From Corinectria fuckeliana (Eukaryota; Ascomycota; Sordariomycetes; Hypocreales; Nectriaceae): a stretch of DNA of 64,000 nucleotides. Shown here one piece after another: positions 11,833 through 23,874 of this stretch (positions within the stretch are counted from its first letter, which is position 1; each line of letters starts with the position of its first letter). Location of the stretch: NCBI GenBank assembly GCA_019137255.1, contig WPDH01000145.1:38301-102300 (forward strand), written 5' to 3'. A program made the translations under genes and the position numbers. Under the pieces are notes generated by a model. That model was given only the letters and a program-made list of their open reading frames with translations. It was not told the DNA's origin and made no database searches.

Positions 11833-13427
11833 TGTGGCAGAACATACATCCTCCAGGGGTGCATAGCTATGGGAAAGAGACGCAGCGACACCACCAATGC
11901 CGCAGAGGCGGGAGAGAAAAGAATAGGAGAACCAAAAAAACCAGCGAGCACTATGGCCAGAGGTTTGCAAGAATAATATGGGAGACTTGTCTCGGCGGGC
12001 AGGTCGTGGAGAGACGCGGGATGTTTGGATGCTTGGAGGGGCAACGAGCTCGACGTTAGCCGACATTCACCCGGGTACCTACTCTACCCTATGCTTAAAG
12101 AGATCTAATCCACTACAAGCAATGGAGATGCATTTATCTATCACTCAAAGACCAGATACCTCTATAATATTTACATTTCCCGATTGCTCGAGTATACCTG
12201 GGACAATCGCAGCTCAGAGCAGTCGCCACGAAGCTCCATTACCGTCAAATTATTAGACTATGTACTACCTTTTACCCTACGAGATGACCGCTAGATGATC
12301 AGTCTAGATAGTCTATAAACCACCTAGACACCCCCAGCAGGTCTATAAAGGATGCATTGATGCTACCAGCATATAACTAAGGTTAGAATGGTTACCCCTG
12401 GTGTTTTTGTCGCCCAGATTCATGGACGTGGCCGAGGAGGTGTGCATCGAAAGGTTACATTTGTGGGAAACCATGCCGCCCAACTGGGACTGGGTTTCCA
12501 GGCGTGGGGGATTCCGAGTGGTGGCCTCAAAGTTTTTATGCATTCCCTAAGTATTCTAAGCGCCGCCTTTTCAAGTCTACATAGTAGGTATATATGTACT
12601 TCGTACGGTCTAAAATCATGCACCAATATTTTGACCTGCCCATGAAATCTCCCACGAGTAAAAAACAAAACACAAAACCCATTGCACATGTGCTCCGAAC
12701 GCCTCATGTATCATCATAACAGTCACCGCTTGAAGTGAATATGCTTTTCTGGGCTTGGTGGTTGGTAGTTGAAGCTGGGTTGTGGCGCCATCACCACGCT
12801 GCCATCAGTGTGGAAAAGTGACCAGGGCTAATTGCCATAGCTCGTAAGGAGATGTGTCTTCCTGTGCTTGACTTGTGTGCAAGCCCGTCTATAGTGTTGT
12901 TGCAGCTGCTGAGTACGATGTAGTAGTCGGCATGGATTTATGACCAAAAGTTGTGCATGCCGCGTCTCGAAAGAGGTAGTCCGGTTTGTCCCTGGCTAGA
13001 GTTGAAGCGATAACACTCTGGAGTAATACTCCGAAGAGCCCGACCAACCAAAGCGGACCCCCGTCAATGACTCGTATGGCCCGCATGACGGAATCTGAAG
13101 TCGCGATCGTGCTGACTTTGCTTGGGAAGAATTATCGGGACCATCTTTTCGAGAGAGAACAATACGTTGTTCCGCAGATGCCAACTATCGCGGCTCCGTG
13201 TTGACGCTAAGTTGGCTCAACCCTAGCTGTCCGTCTAGTTTGAGCCAGGTTGGCTAGGTCGACAGGGGTGAGGATAACTTCCTTATTCGAGATCAAAGTC
13301 CCGGCTCTCGCAGGAGCGGCTTCCCCCGGATCAGAGTAAGAAATAGGACTCCGTATTGGTGGTCGCGAGGGTATCCCTTTCAAGAGGAGTAGACGAAAGA
13401 GCAAAAAAGCATGCTGAGGGAGCTTGC
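11833..13427. other. Intergenic region, 1.6 kb, no gene seen
   Basis: PAN2 5' leader and promoter on the left, methyltransferase 3' flank on the right. From about 12065 to 12400 the composition is more AT-rich and contains repeated TCTATAAA/CTAGATAGTCTATAAA-like words. A GTACTTCGTAC element lies at 12597-12607. No open frame has protein-like composition. Confidence 0.45.
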
Positions 13428-14342
13428 TCAACAGACTTGGTAGATGGTGAAGTTGACGGGGAATGTGTTGTCGTTGAAGCCTGGTAGTTTGGAGGTTGGC
13501 TCGCCCGTCGCCTCGAGCTGGACTTGCCACCGCGTCCCTGTTAGCACTCCAACCTCGTCCCAGAGGCGTTGAAAGCTGGATTGGTCGTGGAGGTATGCCG
13601 AGCGAGAACTGGTGACGGACTCTCCTGGGCTGTTGCTGCCGACTTGGCGGCCGTAGATCAAGGCGTTGCATGTCCCTTGCTTGAGGAAGTCGACCAAGCG
13701 TTTGCCCATGTAGAGTTGCTGGAGCCAGTTGAACAGGTGGAAGAAGCTGCCGGCGTGGATGATGGTGACCTTGCCGCGCAGGACGGCTAGCTGCTTGTCG
13801 TCGGGGTCGAGCATGTCGCCGGCGACAAAGGTGGCACCGAGACTCGATCGATCCTGGAAGAGGTCGTAGCCAATATCGATGAACTTGGACTGCAAGTCGG
13901 TGCCAATGAGCTGCGAGCCCCTAGCACCGTCGGCACGGAATTGTCGGATGACCTGGCCAACGCCGCAGCCCAGGTCGAGTAGAACATCACGAGAACCCGC
14001 GACGTTGAGACGGAAGAGGACCTGCTGGTAACGAGGGTCCTGAGGGTCTAGGATGTAGAGGAATTTCCACCGGCCAACACAGGGGTACTGCGAGATACAC
14101 CATGCCTTCTCTCGCTGAAAAAGAGGGCGGGTCAGCCCAGGTCAATTCCGTTGCCGAAGCGCCGGTGCCACGGGACTGGGACTGGGACTGGGACTTACAA
14201 CACGGCGGATGTGATCGTCGAGGTCATTGCAGGGGATCTTGCTGTAGACCTCGAGGAGGTGTCGGGCTGGGCCAATGTCTTGAGGAGGGTCTTCAAGATA
14301 GGTCCAGTCCCGCACCTTCATGATGTCCATGCTGAGCAACAT
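13428..14342 (-). CDS. SAM-dependent class I methyltransferase, orphan
   Basis: Small-molecule-type methyltransferase of the fungal family seen in meroterpenoid and other secondary-metabolite pathways. Exons are 14199-14342 and 13428-14114 (minus), 276 residues. The Rossmann SAM-binding motif I is D95-L-G-C-G-V-G-Q102, preceded by VLL. The acidic motif II is at IGTDLQSKFIDIGY, followed by AGDMLD and VTIIHAGSFFHLF (motif IV region). The N-terminal WTYLEDPPQDIGPARHLLE segment and the YPCVGRWKFL segment are typical of this family. The start could also be four codons later (MDIMK). The intron 14115-14198 holds a GGGACT tandem repeat directly inside the donor. No polyketide synthase, terpene cyclase or P450 lies nearby in the window, so the substrate is unknown. 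It could also belong to a cluster elsewhere or have been left behind from one. Confidence 0.82.
14161..14195. repeat. GGGACT hexanucleotide microsatellite inside the methyltransferase intron
   Basis: Four consecutive GGGACT units on the plus strand. In transcript orientation this is a run of AGTCCC units starting at the splice donor. It lies wholly in the intron and does not affect the reading frame. Confidence 0.8.
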
Positions 14343-17300
14343 GGCCCCGGCTACGTGACGGTTTGTGCAGCCAGAGAGCGCGGGACAGAAGGTGCCGGAG
14401 AGCTAGAGGGGGAGAAGAGCTGCGAGGGGACGCTCTCGTAGGTCATTGGGACGCGGATTGACGGGCGAGCGGTATGGTTGGGTGAGTATTCGTATTTGAA
14501 GGGGAATGGCAGTGTGAGACAACGAGCCATTCAAGTCAGGGCGCATCCAGAGTGGTTTAGAGCGTTCCATAGGTCTGGGGAGGATCGCCTGCCACGAGAG
14601 ACTCCAGAGCCAGAACGAGACAAGAGAGAGCGAGGGAAGGAAAAAAGAGAAGCCAATTGACGAGTTATTAACGACGGGACTCGGACTCGGAGATGCCAAC
14701 GGCCAAAGTGCTTTTTGTCGACTGGGCTACGTACCTACCTGCCTGGACCACGGGCTGCATGAGTGTGCCCTGTCGAGTCGAGTCGACTAACAAACGAACG
14801 AACAAACAAACGGGCCAGGAACAGGGATGGAATCGACGAGATGGAGCAAAGTCCGCAGAGGAACGGGAAATGGGAAAACAGCCCGTGGTTCCCGCGTCTA
14901 CAACGGGCCTAGCCGCTGAGCTCCTCGACTCACCACCACCTCGATCCCTTGGATCCATGGAGCCTGGACGGTTCGTTCGGGGGGTCGGAGGCTGCCGGGG
15001 GGCCCGGCTCCAGCGGGCGAAACAGCTACTCTTCAGGCGCTGGCGTGCGCTGCGACGATCCCGTCGGCTAAAAGCTTGAGAGTTGACTGGATCCGATCCA
15101 TTCCATCATCACCTAATAAGTTATGCCTCGTCAACGGTATGGAACCTTGGGGCCCAAGGGTCTCCCTCCGCTCCATCAATGCCCTCCCGCCCGCCCGCCC
15201 GGGGCGTACTAAACTAATTAGGTACGCTGGAGTTCAGGGCGATCCCCTAGCCAGCCGTCGGGTCCGCACCGAGGTAGTGTAGATAGTATGAGCACTGGAA
15301 AATCTCCGAATTGTCACCTATCGAGTGAACTGCATATTCGTGCAGTTGAGACTTCCTAGGCATGCACCATCAAGGGACGGCAGGCTGAAAGCAACCTAAA
15401 GTACACCCCTCCGCACCATCCCCGGCAGACCGCTCGCTTCTCTCCCACACGTAACCGCCGCCATGGGCAGACGTCCACTTAGACACGCAGTTTGCTCTCA
15501 TCACTTCTCAACAAGTCTGCCCACCCGTCGAAGAAGCAAAACAAATGCCGGAACAGTCCGCTTGCATGGTATTGAAAACCTCTCCGCACGCAATTTCGCA
15601 GCTACCAACTCGGTCTCTCCTATCTCCGTTAACGTTATGGAAGCCGTGGCCTTGCTCACATTTGTGGCTTTCTGCTAGTGGAGTCTGGCCCTGAACTGCC
15701 GCAATCACACCATGGCATCGGGCGTTCATTTGTGACAGCGACCCAGCCACCAGGCCACCGCTGACAATTGCTCGGAGACAAATGTTGATTGATCACCATG
15801 AGTGTTGTCTAGCGGTAGTCGCTGGTCTCACCGTCATGAGCTATCTTTCATCATCACGACAACATGCACTCTTTCTTTACTTGGCACCATTAGCTTAGAT
15901 GCAGAAGGTATCTACCTACTAACTAAGGAACTACGGGACAAGTACCGACGCTGACCAAGCCTGATGATCGATCTGCCGGACTCATCTTCGATCTGAGACA
16001 TCGGGACGCCTCCACGGAAAGCATCACGTGTTCACTCCACTGACGCTGTCCCACGCAACTCCTCTATCCCTACATAGTACCTACATGCGATTAACTCAAA
16101 TGACGCAGTTGAGGGCGGTTAAGCCGTGGATGCCGTGAGAATGACTCGTCACGACATTGTTTAGACGTCCTGGCGTAGCTGCCCTCGATTGTCCTCTCAA
16201 CTTGTTTATTTCTCTTTCTCCTCAACACCAAGCTGATGGCGTGAGGACCTGGAAAGTACAACGTCGACGTTGACGAAGCCTGTCCCACTCCTTTGAGGAG
16301 GGACGAATTAATGTACTCAATTATGTGTTGCACTAATCTCTTTGCATGCGGGACATGATGGCCACATCCAAACCAGAGGACTTTGTCTTCTGGCTTACCC
16401 TTGTTTGGGCACAACGGCATACATATTGTTCAGTTGAGGTAGAACCTGCATTATGGGGATCAGTATCATGTACAGTGTTCTTTCTGAACCTGCCGAAAGC
16501 CTCAGACATACAACTGAGACGGAAATATATGGACTCAATAATCGAGCTGCAAGTTCTGTACGTTTTCCCTCAGGGGCCGCTGTCGTTGCATTGGTATAAC
16601 AAAAAAAAGTGGCCGATCTCGCAGAGTAAAATGAGGTCCTGATCGACTGTGTAGAAATCATAGAGTAGCAACGCTAGTAATCGTTCTTCAAAGAATCAAC
16701 ATCTTGTAAGGTTCATAGCCTTCTCCCGAACAGGTACTGTGCATGTAGGTCGTTGCCTCACCGCTCCGCCATGTGGAACACATCCTGGTACAAATAATCT
16801 CGGCGCCGGATCGGAGAGTGTGAGCGTCAGTTTACCAATGCTTGCCAGGGGTTCAATCGGACCTCCCACGTGGGATGCATGATGCATCTAGAATTGATGG
16901 GAGCTTCGATACCGTAGTATAAGTCGCAGGCATATCCTTCATCCTTCTTTGCCAGCCTCCATCAGTTATTGGCGTGAAAGAGGCGAGGTAGATACTATGA
17001 CACTTTAGGACTTGTTGAGGTGTGATTGAGCTGCCATCTTTCGCGCGTGTCTCCTACAAAATATTCACTTCGATTTTTGATGGTTGGGCAAATTGTCGAA
17101 GAGAAATGCACACGCCTTTCAATATTGTTAAATCGGCGCGTTGCTGCGTAAGTCCAAAATGCTGCTGTAGTGATATAATGGGTTAATACAAGTACTCTAG
17201 AACTACATAATTAGATACTCGCTGGCGAGTGCAAGAACTCTCAAGACAAGAAGGTAATGAGAATCCTTCTGGAGATATTGCGGATGGGAATCAATGGCTG

Positions 17301-17992
17301 ATTGTGCGACAATATTGGTCTTACAGTCACTCGGGTTTGGGTGGCTGCAATTCTCACAAACGTTACATCCGTAGTACGTAGTAATAGTACGAAGCACAAA
17401 CCTGGAGGAGGTAGTAGCTGCTGACTAATCGAGAAGCCGCCTGGCACCTGCTTGTGACCTTGTCTGTGTGGGCCGAGCATTTCCCGCCGTCCCCCGAAAA
17501 ATTCTTCCTTCTCCGTGATCTTTGCAAAACACCCACACAGCAAAAAGCAGTCATCGGCGCGGAGTTCTTCCTCTTCCGTCGAGGCGTCGCCGTCGCATCG
17601 CATTTATCTGGCTCCGAAGCTCCCAAGAGAAAGGCGTCGTGTAAGTCCCCATCCTCAGACGTAGCCTGCTGTTCCCCACGATGCACTTCCGCTCCGCTGC
17701 GTCGACGTCCCCAAATCCCGTGTTGTGACGTCCTGTCCGTCGACTTTTGCGCGTGCATCATAACGTCTTGTCAAGCCTGATGCTAACTATGGCTTCGTCC
17801 AGTGACTTCATTGTCGCGTCGCGACCCCATCTGCCCGTCGCGGTAGTGTCGCGTCTCGCTGCCGGTGACGAAACCTCACACAACCACCCGATACCGTATT
17901 TTTCTTGCATCGTCTAGACGATCCTCTATTGCTGTCATCATTGTGCGTGCAGTCGTCGATTGATTTTGTCACCTCCGAGTCGGCTGGCCATT
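14343..17992. other. Gene-poor stretch, 3.65 kb, upstream of methyltransferase and RGT1-like regulator
   Basis: The flanking genes diverge, so both promoters lie here. I see no ORF with domain-like sequence, no tRNA and no rRNA. Visible elements are a C-rich CCCGCCCGCCCGCCCGGGG at about 15187-15205, GTAGTACGTAGTA at 17371-17383, and a pyrimidine-rich zone from about 17490 to the regulator start that may be a long 5' leader. The short open frames are compositionally random. Confidence 0.45.
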
Positions 17993-20363
17993 ATGAGTGC
18001 ACCTAGAGATCCCGAGGCGGAGGAGGCCAACATTTCATATCCTTCTCCCGGGACCGAGAGAATGGAGGCTGGCCCTTTTTACAACACGGGTGGGCGCGAA
18101 GGGGTTCCAGATCACCAGGACCACACCGATCATGTATCCGAGCAAGTGCAGGTGCAGGAGCACGAGCACGAGCACGATCAGGGCGAGCTGCCCCTAGAGC
18201 CCGCGACTCCCCAGCAACACGACTCCCGTCCAGCTAACCTCGAGGAGCTGCAGCTGGCAGCACAGCTTGGCCAGGGCCTCGCTGGCACACCTCTCATGCC
18301 CACTACCGATCCCAATATGAACGTCGAGGACCCCAACCTGCGAAGCATCATGCCCCATCCCGAGCCGGAGCAGCAACAGACCCCGTCATATGTGCAAGAT
18401 ACGCCTAGTACCGATCGCATGATGTCGCATCCCATGCCCGTCCAGGTCGGCCCTCCAATGCCTCCGCATTACTCCATGGATAATAGTATCCCGCCTCGGA
18501 AGCGATCCAAAGTATCGCGTGCCTGTGACGAGTGTCGACGGAAGAAGATCAAGTGTGATGCGCAGTCGGATACCGGCGAAAGCCCCTGTTCTAGCTGCGC
18601 GCGGTCCTCTATCCGATGCTTATTTAGTCGAGTGCCTCAGAAGCGAGGGCCAAGCAAGGGGTATGATAACCCCCTCACCGTCTCTTGGGTATCATAGAAC
18701 TGACATTGCCCCAGATACATCAAGGAGCTGGCAGATCGTATCCATAGTATCGAGAACAAGCTCGAGAATGAAGGAGGCCTGAGCCAGGACGACCTCGACC
18801 ATCTCTTTGTCCCAGACCGACCGCGCACCAGCAACGTCGGTAGTGTCGGTGGTGACGATGCGAGCCGGAAGCGCCCATTTTCGAGCATTTCGGGCGAGTT
18901 CACCACACCTGCACCCACACGACAAAACCCATGGGGTTCAGAGCATCGGTCTATCCAGCCCTCCTCGACGGCCTCGGATGGCTATGCGGCCCCCTACACC
19001 AACAACAACGGCCCACTGGCACCACAGCCTGCAGCTATCAAGCCCGACGTGACGCCTTCGAAGCCTCCAGTTGCAGCTATGGACATCTCAATGACTGACA
19101 CCGATGGGGTTCCCGATATTGACGAGGACACCCTTCACAGGCAAGTGCGACCATCAACTCCTGAATGGCCCTCGCTAACCTTCGCATAGCTACTTGTCGA
19201 ATGTGCAGCCAGTGTATCCGATCTTGCCAAGTAGCAAGGGAAGAATACAAGATTTGCTTGCGCAGTGCCCGTCGTCTGTCCGAACCGCATTTGCCAACGC
19301 CTTACTAGCAGTAACAATTTCGTCAGGAGACGTGAAGCTCGCTAGCTCTCTGCTGAACGAGTGGGAGAGCAGTGAGGCTCCGCACTCGCTAGCAGCCAAC
19401 ATTGTGCATGCGCAAACCCTGCTGCTGCTCATTATTGAAGCCGACTGGCGATCCTCATCAACACTGCCATTCCTCCTAGCCCGAGCGGTTGCGCTTGCGA
19501 ATTCGATGAAGCTCTGGCGGTATACTCCTATGGAATCGGCCTCGGAGCCGGATTCGGACGACCAGTTGTGCGTGCGAGTCTGGTGGTCATTGATTCTAAT
19601 GGATCGCTGGCATGCGGCAGGGACGGGAAAACCTGCGCAAATTCCGGACAGCAGTGTTGTTGCGCCGCCCGGTCTGGAGAACATCCTCGGAGAAGTGTGC
19701 TTCTACCTCGTCCGTAAGTGATAGTTTCCGTGGTATTGGGCGAGTTATGCTTATTGACATTACATGTTAGGGCTATCGAAGCTGCTGAACCGAGTGTCGC
19801 ATGTCGTGTCGACGCTGCAGCCAGGAGCCACCACGACGGAGCAGCCAATGGCGGCGATCCTGACGGACTACATTGAGAACTATCGTGAGGACCTGCCGGC
19901 GCACATTGAGCCAGCATCTCATCCGCTGGTACACCTGGCATACTGGCACTGCAAACTTTTGGTAACACTCCTGACACCCGGGGCAACACCGGCGGAGACG
20001 ATGTGGCCGACGAAGGAGCTGGCGAACCTTTTGTTTGCGCACACTTACCTCCGGAGCCCACTGGTGAATCACTTTGCATCACTTGTAGCCATGTCTCTTG
20101 CGAAACTGTCCAAGCTAGACAGTTCTAAGGAAGAGACAACACTGCTGATCAAGGACATCGTAGAGAAGCCCGGAGAAGTGTGGGATGGGATCAGGGATAA
20201 GCTGTCAGAGCAGATGCGACCGACGTCTTCAGTGGAGACGGCAGCGAGCCAGGGTTTACAGCACTTGGCGGATTTGGCAACGGCACACGAGGGGATCGCG
20301 CCCGGGGGCGACGAGATTGCGTTTGGACCATCACTGGCGTCGGGGTATCTGGACGTCGCGTGA
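17993..20363 (+). CDS. Zn2Cys6 transcription factor, RGT1-like
   Basis: Nuclear regulator resembling the yeast RGT1 glucose-transporter regulator class. Exons are 17993-18660, 18715-19140, 19190-19713 and 19771-20363; the product is 736 residues. The N-terminal 170 residues are low-complexity and acidic, with an EHEHEHD run. The zinc cluster begins at C178 (CDECRRKKIKCD) with an expanded 10-residue third spacer: C178, C181, C188, C199, C202, C209. It is followed by the RVPQKRGPSKGYIKEL linker and a short coiled region (RIHSIENKLENE). The KRGPSKGY linker after the cluster is the basis for the RGT1 comparison. The C-terminal 400 residues look like a divergent fungal_trans regulatory domain. The second intron (19141-19189) uses a GC donor. 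Sugar sensing as a role is inferred from family resemblance only. Confidence 0.86.
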
Positions 20364-23300
20364 CGGGAGATAATAATGGGCGCGTGATGACGACGAGTCT
20401 ATTCACGGATACCGCAACTCCATGCGAAAGAAGGGACCGATGAGAGTCCTAGGATACGAGAGAGATGGGCGCCCAGAATGCGAGGTGGGGGCCATCTCAA
20501 ATGAGGCAACGCCTGGCAGCGGAGGCATTGGACGCAGACTGGAGTGTGTACGAGTACCCACCCATCATGATGCTTGTTCTAGTCGTGGTTGAGATGGAGC
20601 GTCGGTTTGGTCAAGGGGAGTTTGTCTGGACAAGCTGGCCGATTACGGACCAGAGACGAATGGCGTCGAGCTAGGTTTTTTTTCTTCCTCTTTAACGTGC
20701 GTGTACGATGGGTTAGATTTAGGTACAGGATGATGAATGAAAGGGACCAGACTAGAAAGAAAACGAGATGAAACCAGTCGATATAATCCTACCTCGCTGT
20801 TGGTATGGTACGGGGGACGGACAAGCACGCCAGGTGGTACTCGGCCACTCGGGGCAGTGATGAATCGCGGATTCGTCCACTACGTAGCTAATTAGGTTAA
20901 CCTGACACGACGCCATCACAGATCGGCCGGCGCCAGCAGGGAAACGGAAAGAAGGGGGAAAGTTAGCGCCTACTTAGATTGGACCCTGACCGTCACGGGT
21001 GGTTTGGCGCCTTTGTTTGGCAGAGGGGATCACCGCCGTGGCCCGATTGCCGACTGCCGATTGTCCGCCCTCTGCGCACGAGGCAGGAAAATCGGCCCTA
21101 GACCAGGCAGGTGAACTAATTAGCAACGACGATGGAAATCAAAATTCGATTCTCGACGGCGCTGTGGAAGAAGGCGTCATCGCCGCTTGCCCGACGTAGC
21201 GGTGAGAACCGGGCCATTGTTCGCCGTGGTGCAGAGGCAAGTTCGTCGCAAGAAAGTGTTGGGACGAGTAAGAAGTCGCGTTTGCCGGCTTTGACATGAA
21301 CGAGGCGCATAGTAATACCGAGGGAAGGGTTTGACAAGTCCCAGCGTATTCGCCGAGTTGACGGACACACGCAGATTGCTTATTGATGGACAGGTGGATC
21401 GACGTTGATTGGATCTTGGTAAAGTGACAGGTAATTAATACTACGTAGTTAGTACGAAGTATGGACCCCTTTTATTTTGTGCTGCAAACATTGGTATCGG
21501 CATATTGATGGACATCGCGATCCAAATTACACTGAAATAGTCCTGGGCCGTGCCCTGGTTGCCTCAGGCTTCAACAACCCTTTCCCAAATCTGCCTTCCG
21601 GCCCGGCCCCGGTCCACACCTCCGGGCTCCCCCCCCCCCCCTCCCCCCAAAACAACCCCGGCCGACCGCCCTCCTTCTTCCCCTCGTCCTCGCCCTCGTC
21701 GTCCGTCCAACTCCGTTTTAGGTAAATACTCGAATAACACACGATCCCACCCCAACAGCGGCGAACGTGCTAACTACCTACCTACCTACGTAACCACACC
21801 GAGATTTCTGCGTTCCCCCCTTTCCAATCCCTGGCACATATATGTCTCCCGTTTTATGCCAAAACACGCTCGGTTTGCGGGCGGGCCTCGGAGGAGCGGG
21901 GCGGGCGGGCGGGCGGGCGTCTCAAGACTCCCGTCGGTCGAGGGTGAGCGCAGCAGCATGCTAGGTAATAGACCACAGGTAGCCATATTTAGCCGCAGCC
22001 AGGGCCAGGGCCAGGACTAGCCATGGATGATGGATGATGGATGCAAGTCAAAGAGCCCTGCCGCCTACATACGTATCTAGTACGTACTATGTACTACGCA
22101 CAGTCAATCCCAGTTCCCGATGCCAGTTCCCGCGGTTCCGCAGTGGGGGGAAACATTCATGATACAGGAGGTCGGATGCTGTGCAGCACGAAGTAGTTGC
22201 CTGCAAAGGCCGCCTGGGCGGGCACCTCACCGAGTGCCGGAGACAGTGCCAATGCTAGTGAGGTCGCTGAGTTTCCATCCCAGACTGGAAAGCCTAGACC
22301 AAACCCGAAGAAAAGCCCCAGCGCTTAATAAGTTAGGTAGAATTGGACGTGGCGTGGTTGGCGCGTGGCATTGCTGGTTGACTCCCACGACTGTTGTGAG
22401 TACCATGTACTTTGCCCCAGATCTAAAGCGATGCCCGACTCTGGGGGACCGGCAGGAAAAAAATGAAAGGCGGGGTGAGTGTAAGACTCCCGCGTGAGAA
22501 GGGGGACTACGAATACTGCTACGAAGTACGAAGTACCACCAGAAATCGAACAACGAGTAAGAGAGGGATCAGCCAAACTGACCCTGTCCCGGACTCTCAG
22601 CTCCATCAAACATCAAGCATTAAGCGCCACGCACCACGCATCAAGCGTCCGGCATCATCTAACATCCAACATCCAACATCCAGCATGTAGCTGCTGCGCA
22701 AGGACCAAGATCCCACCCGAGCTGGCTTTGGCTTCTCCTCTTCCTCTCCTGTTTCCGGGCGGCCGACGACGTTCCATCCATGAGTTCCTCTCTGTCCATC
22801 CGAGGTTGGCGGCAGGCTTCCGTCGCCAATCTCCACTCTTGGGCTTGGCTTTCTTTCCCTTGGTTCCCTTGCTCATGCATCAATCAGATCAGTCAAATCA
22901 CCAACACCATAAGCGTAACCCACCACCCAAACAAGCCAGTCACCTGCGAAACATTGGCACAAGGGCAAAGCTGTTTCTTCGTGGTGGCATCATCGACCTC
23001 GACTCGCCTGGTCTCAGTCTCTCCATCGTCATCATCTCTATTGTAAGCCGTATATACCCTTTCGGCCGAGCGAAACAAAGAAAAATGTATAAGAATATTC
23101 AAAAAAGAAAAGGCACAGACAAAAATGGCCAAAACTAATAGGCTGACGTGACAAACAAGTCTATCTCGACCCATATGTGCAGGGTTCCCGTCTCCTCTCC
23201 TTTTTTATTTTGACATCCTTCATGCGAGCAAACGTGGCAATTCTCCGTCTAGCCTCGCCTCTTCCTTTTTCACCTAGCGCGCTCTCTCTTCCTCTCTGGC

Positions 23301-23874
23301 TGGCTGCTGGCTGGCTCGGAATATTCGCCTAGGGTACCGTGTATCGCAAATCTTTCAACATCGTTACTCGTTGCTTCACAGACTTCCCTGCAAGGGACAC
23401 CACATGGGCTCTCTTTCATCTTGGTGGTGTGTGCCTTTTTCAGACCCAAAATTCAGAAACAACCCTGGACTACCCCGGCCTCTTCCGGCTACCACCCCAG
23501 ACTCTCCTGCAAGCCATGCTCCACCTAATCGCCTACCCCAGCCGATGAGAAACGTCGTGGTCATCATCATAATCGTCAGATCTCGAACACTGGACCGACT
23601 CGAGGGGGGAAATAGGAAATGCTTTCTCTCCCCTTCAAGCTGAGTCAGTCCCTTCGTGGTCCAAGAAGAGAAATAGATGGTCCGTATAGCAAGCGTGTTG
23701 CTGCTCAATGAATAAAACGTATTTTTTTTGTGGTGTGTTGCGTAAAAGAAAGCGAATGCCATGCACCTTCATGGCATTTCTTGGCAATTGGTATTTCCCA
23801 GCGCCTGCCGTTTTTGTTCAAATGATTTAAAACCATGGGTATTGCAGTACGCCAAACTCGATCCCATAACATGT
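20364..23874. other. Intergenic region between two convergent regulator genes, 3.5 kb
   Basis: 3' flanks of the RGT1-like and copper-fist genes meet here, and this is far longer than two 3' UTRs need. It carries GTAC-type palindromic elements (about 21441-21465, 22070-22100, 22519-22537), a C-tract at 21629-21648, a G-quadruplex-capable tract at 21898-21918 and ACATCCAAC short repeats near 22660-22685. No ORF looks like a protein. Confidence 0.45.
21898..21918 (+). repeat. GGGC tandem tract with G-quadruplex potential
   Basis: Five runs of three or more G separated by single C bases. Short loops of this kind match the strictest G-quadruplex pattern. About 250 bases upstream a C-tract of 13 C, one T and 6 C lies at 21629-21648 and would give G-runs on the other strand. 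Confidence 0.7.

Noticed and set aside
16776..16875. GGTTCAATCGG as a tRNA B-box-like element
   Set aside because: No matching A-box or acceptor stem within tRNA distance.
11833..20363. A secondary-metabolite gene cluster around the methyltransferase and RGT1-like regulator
   Set aside because: No backbone enzyme, transporter or oxidase is present and the two genes are 3.65 kb apart.
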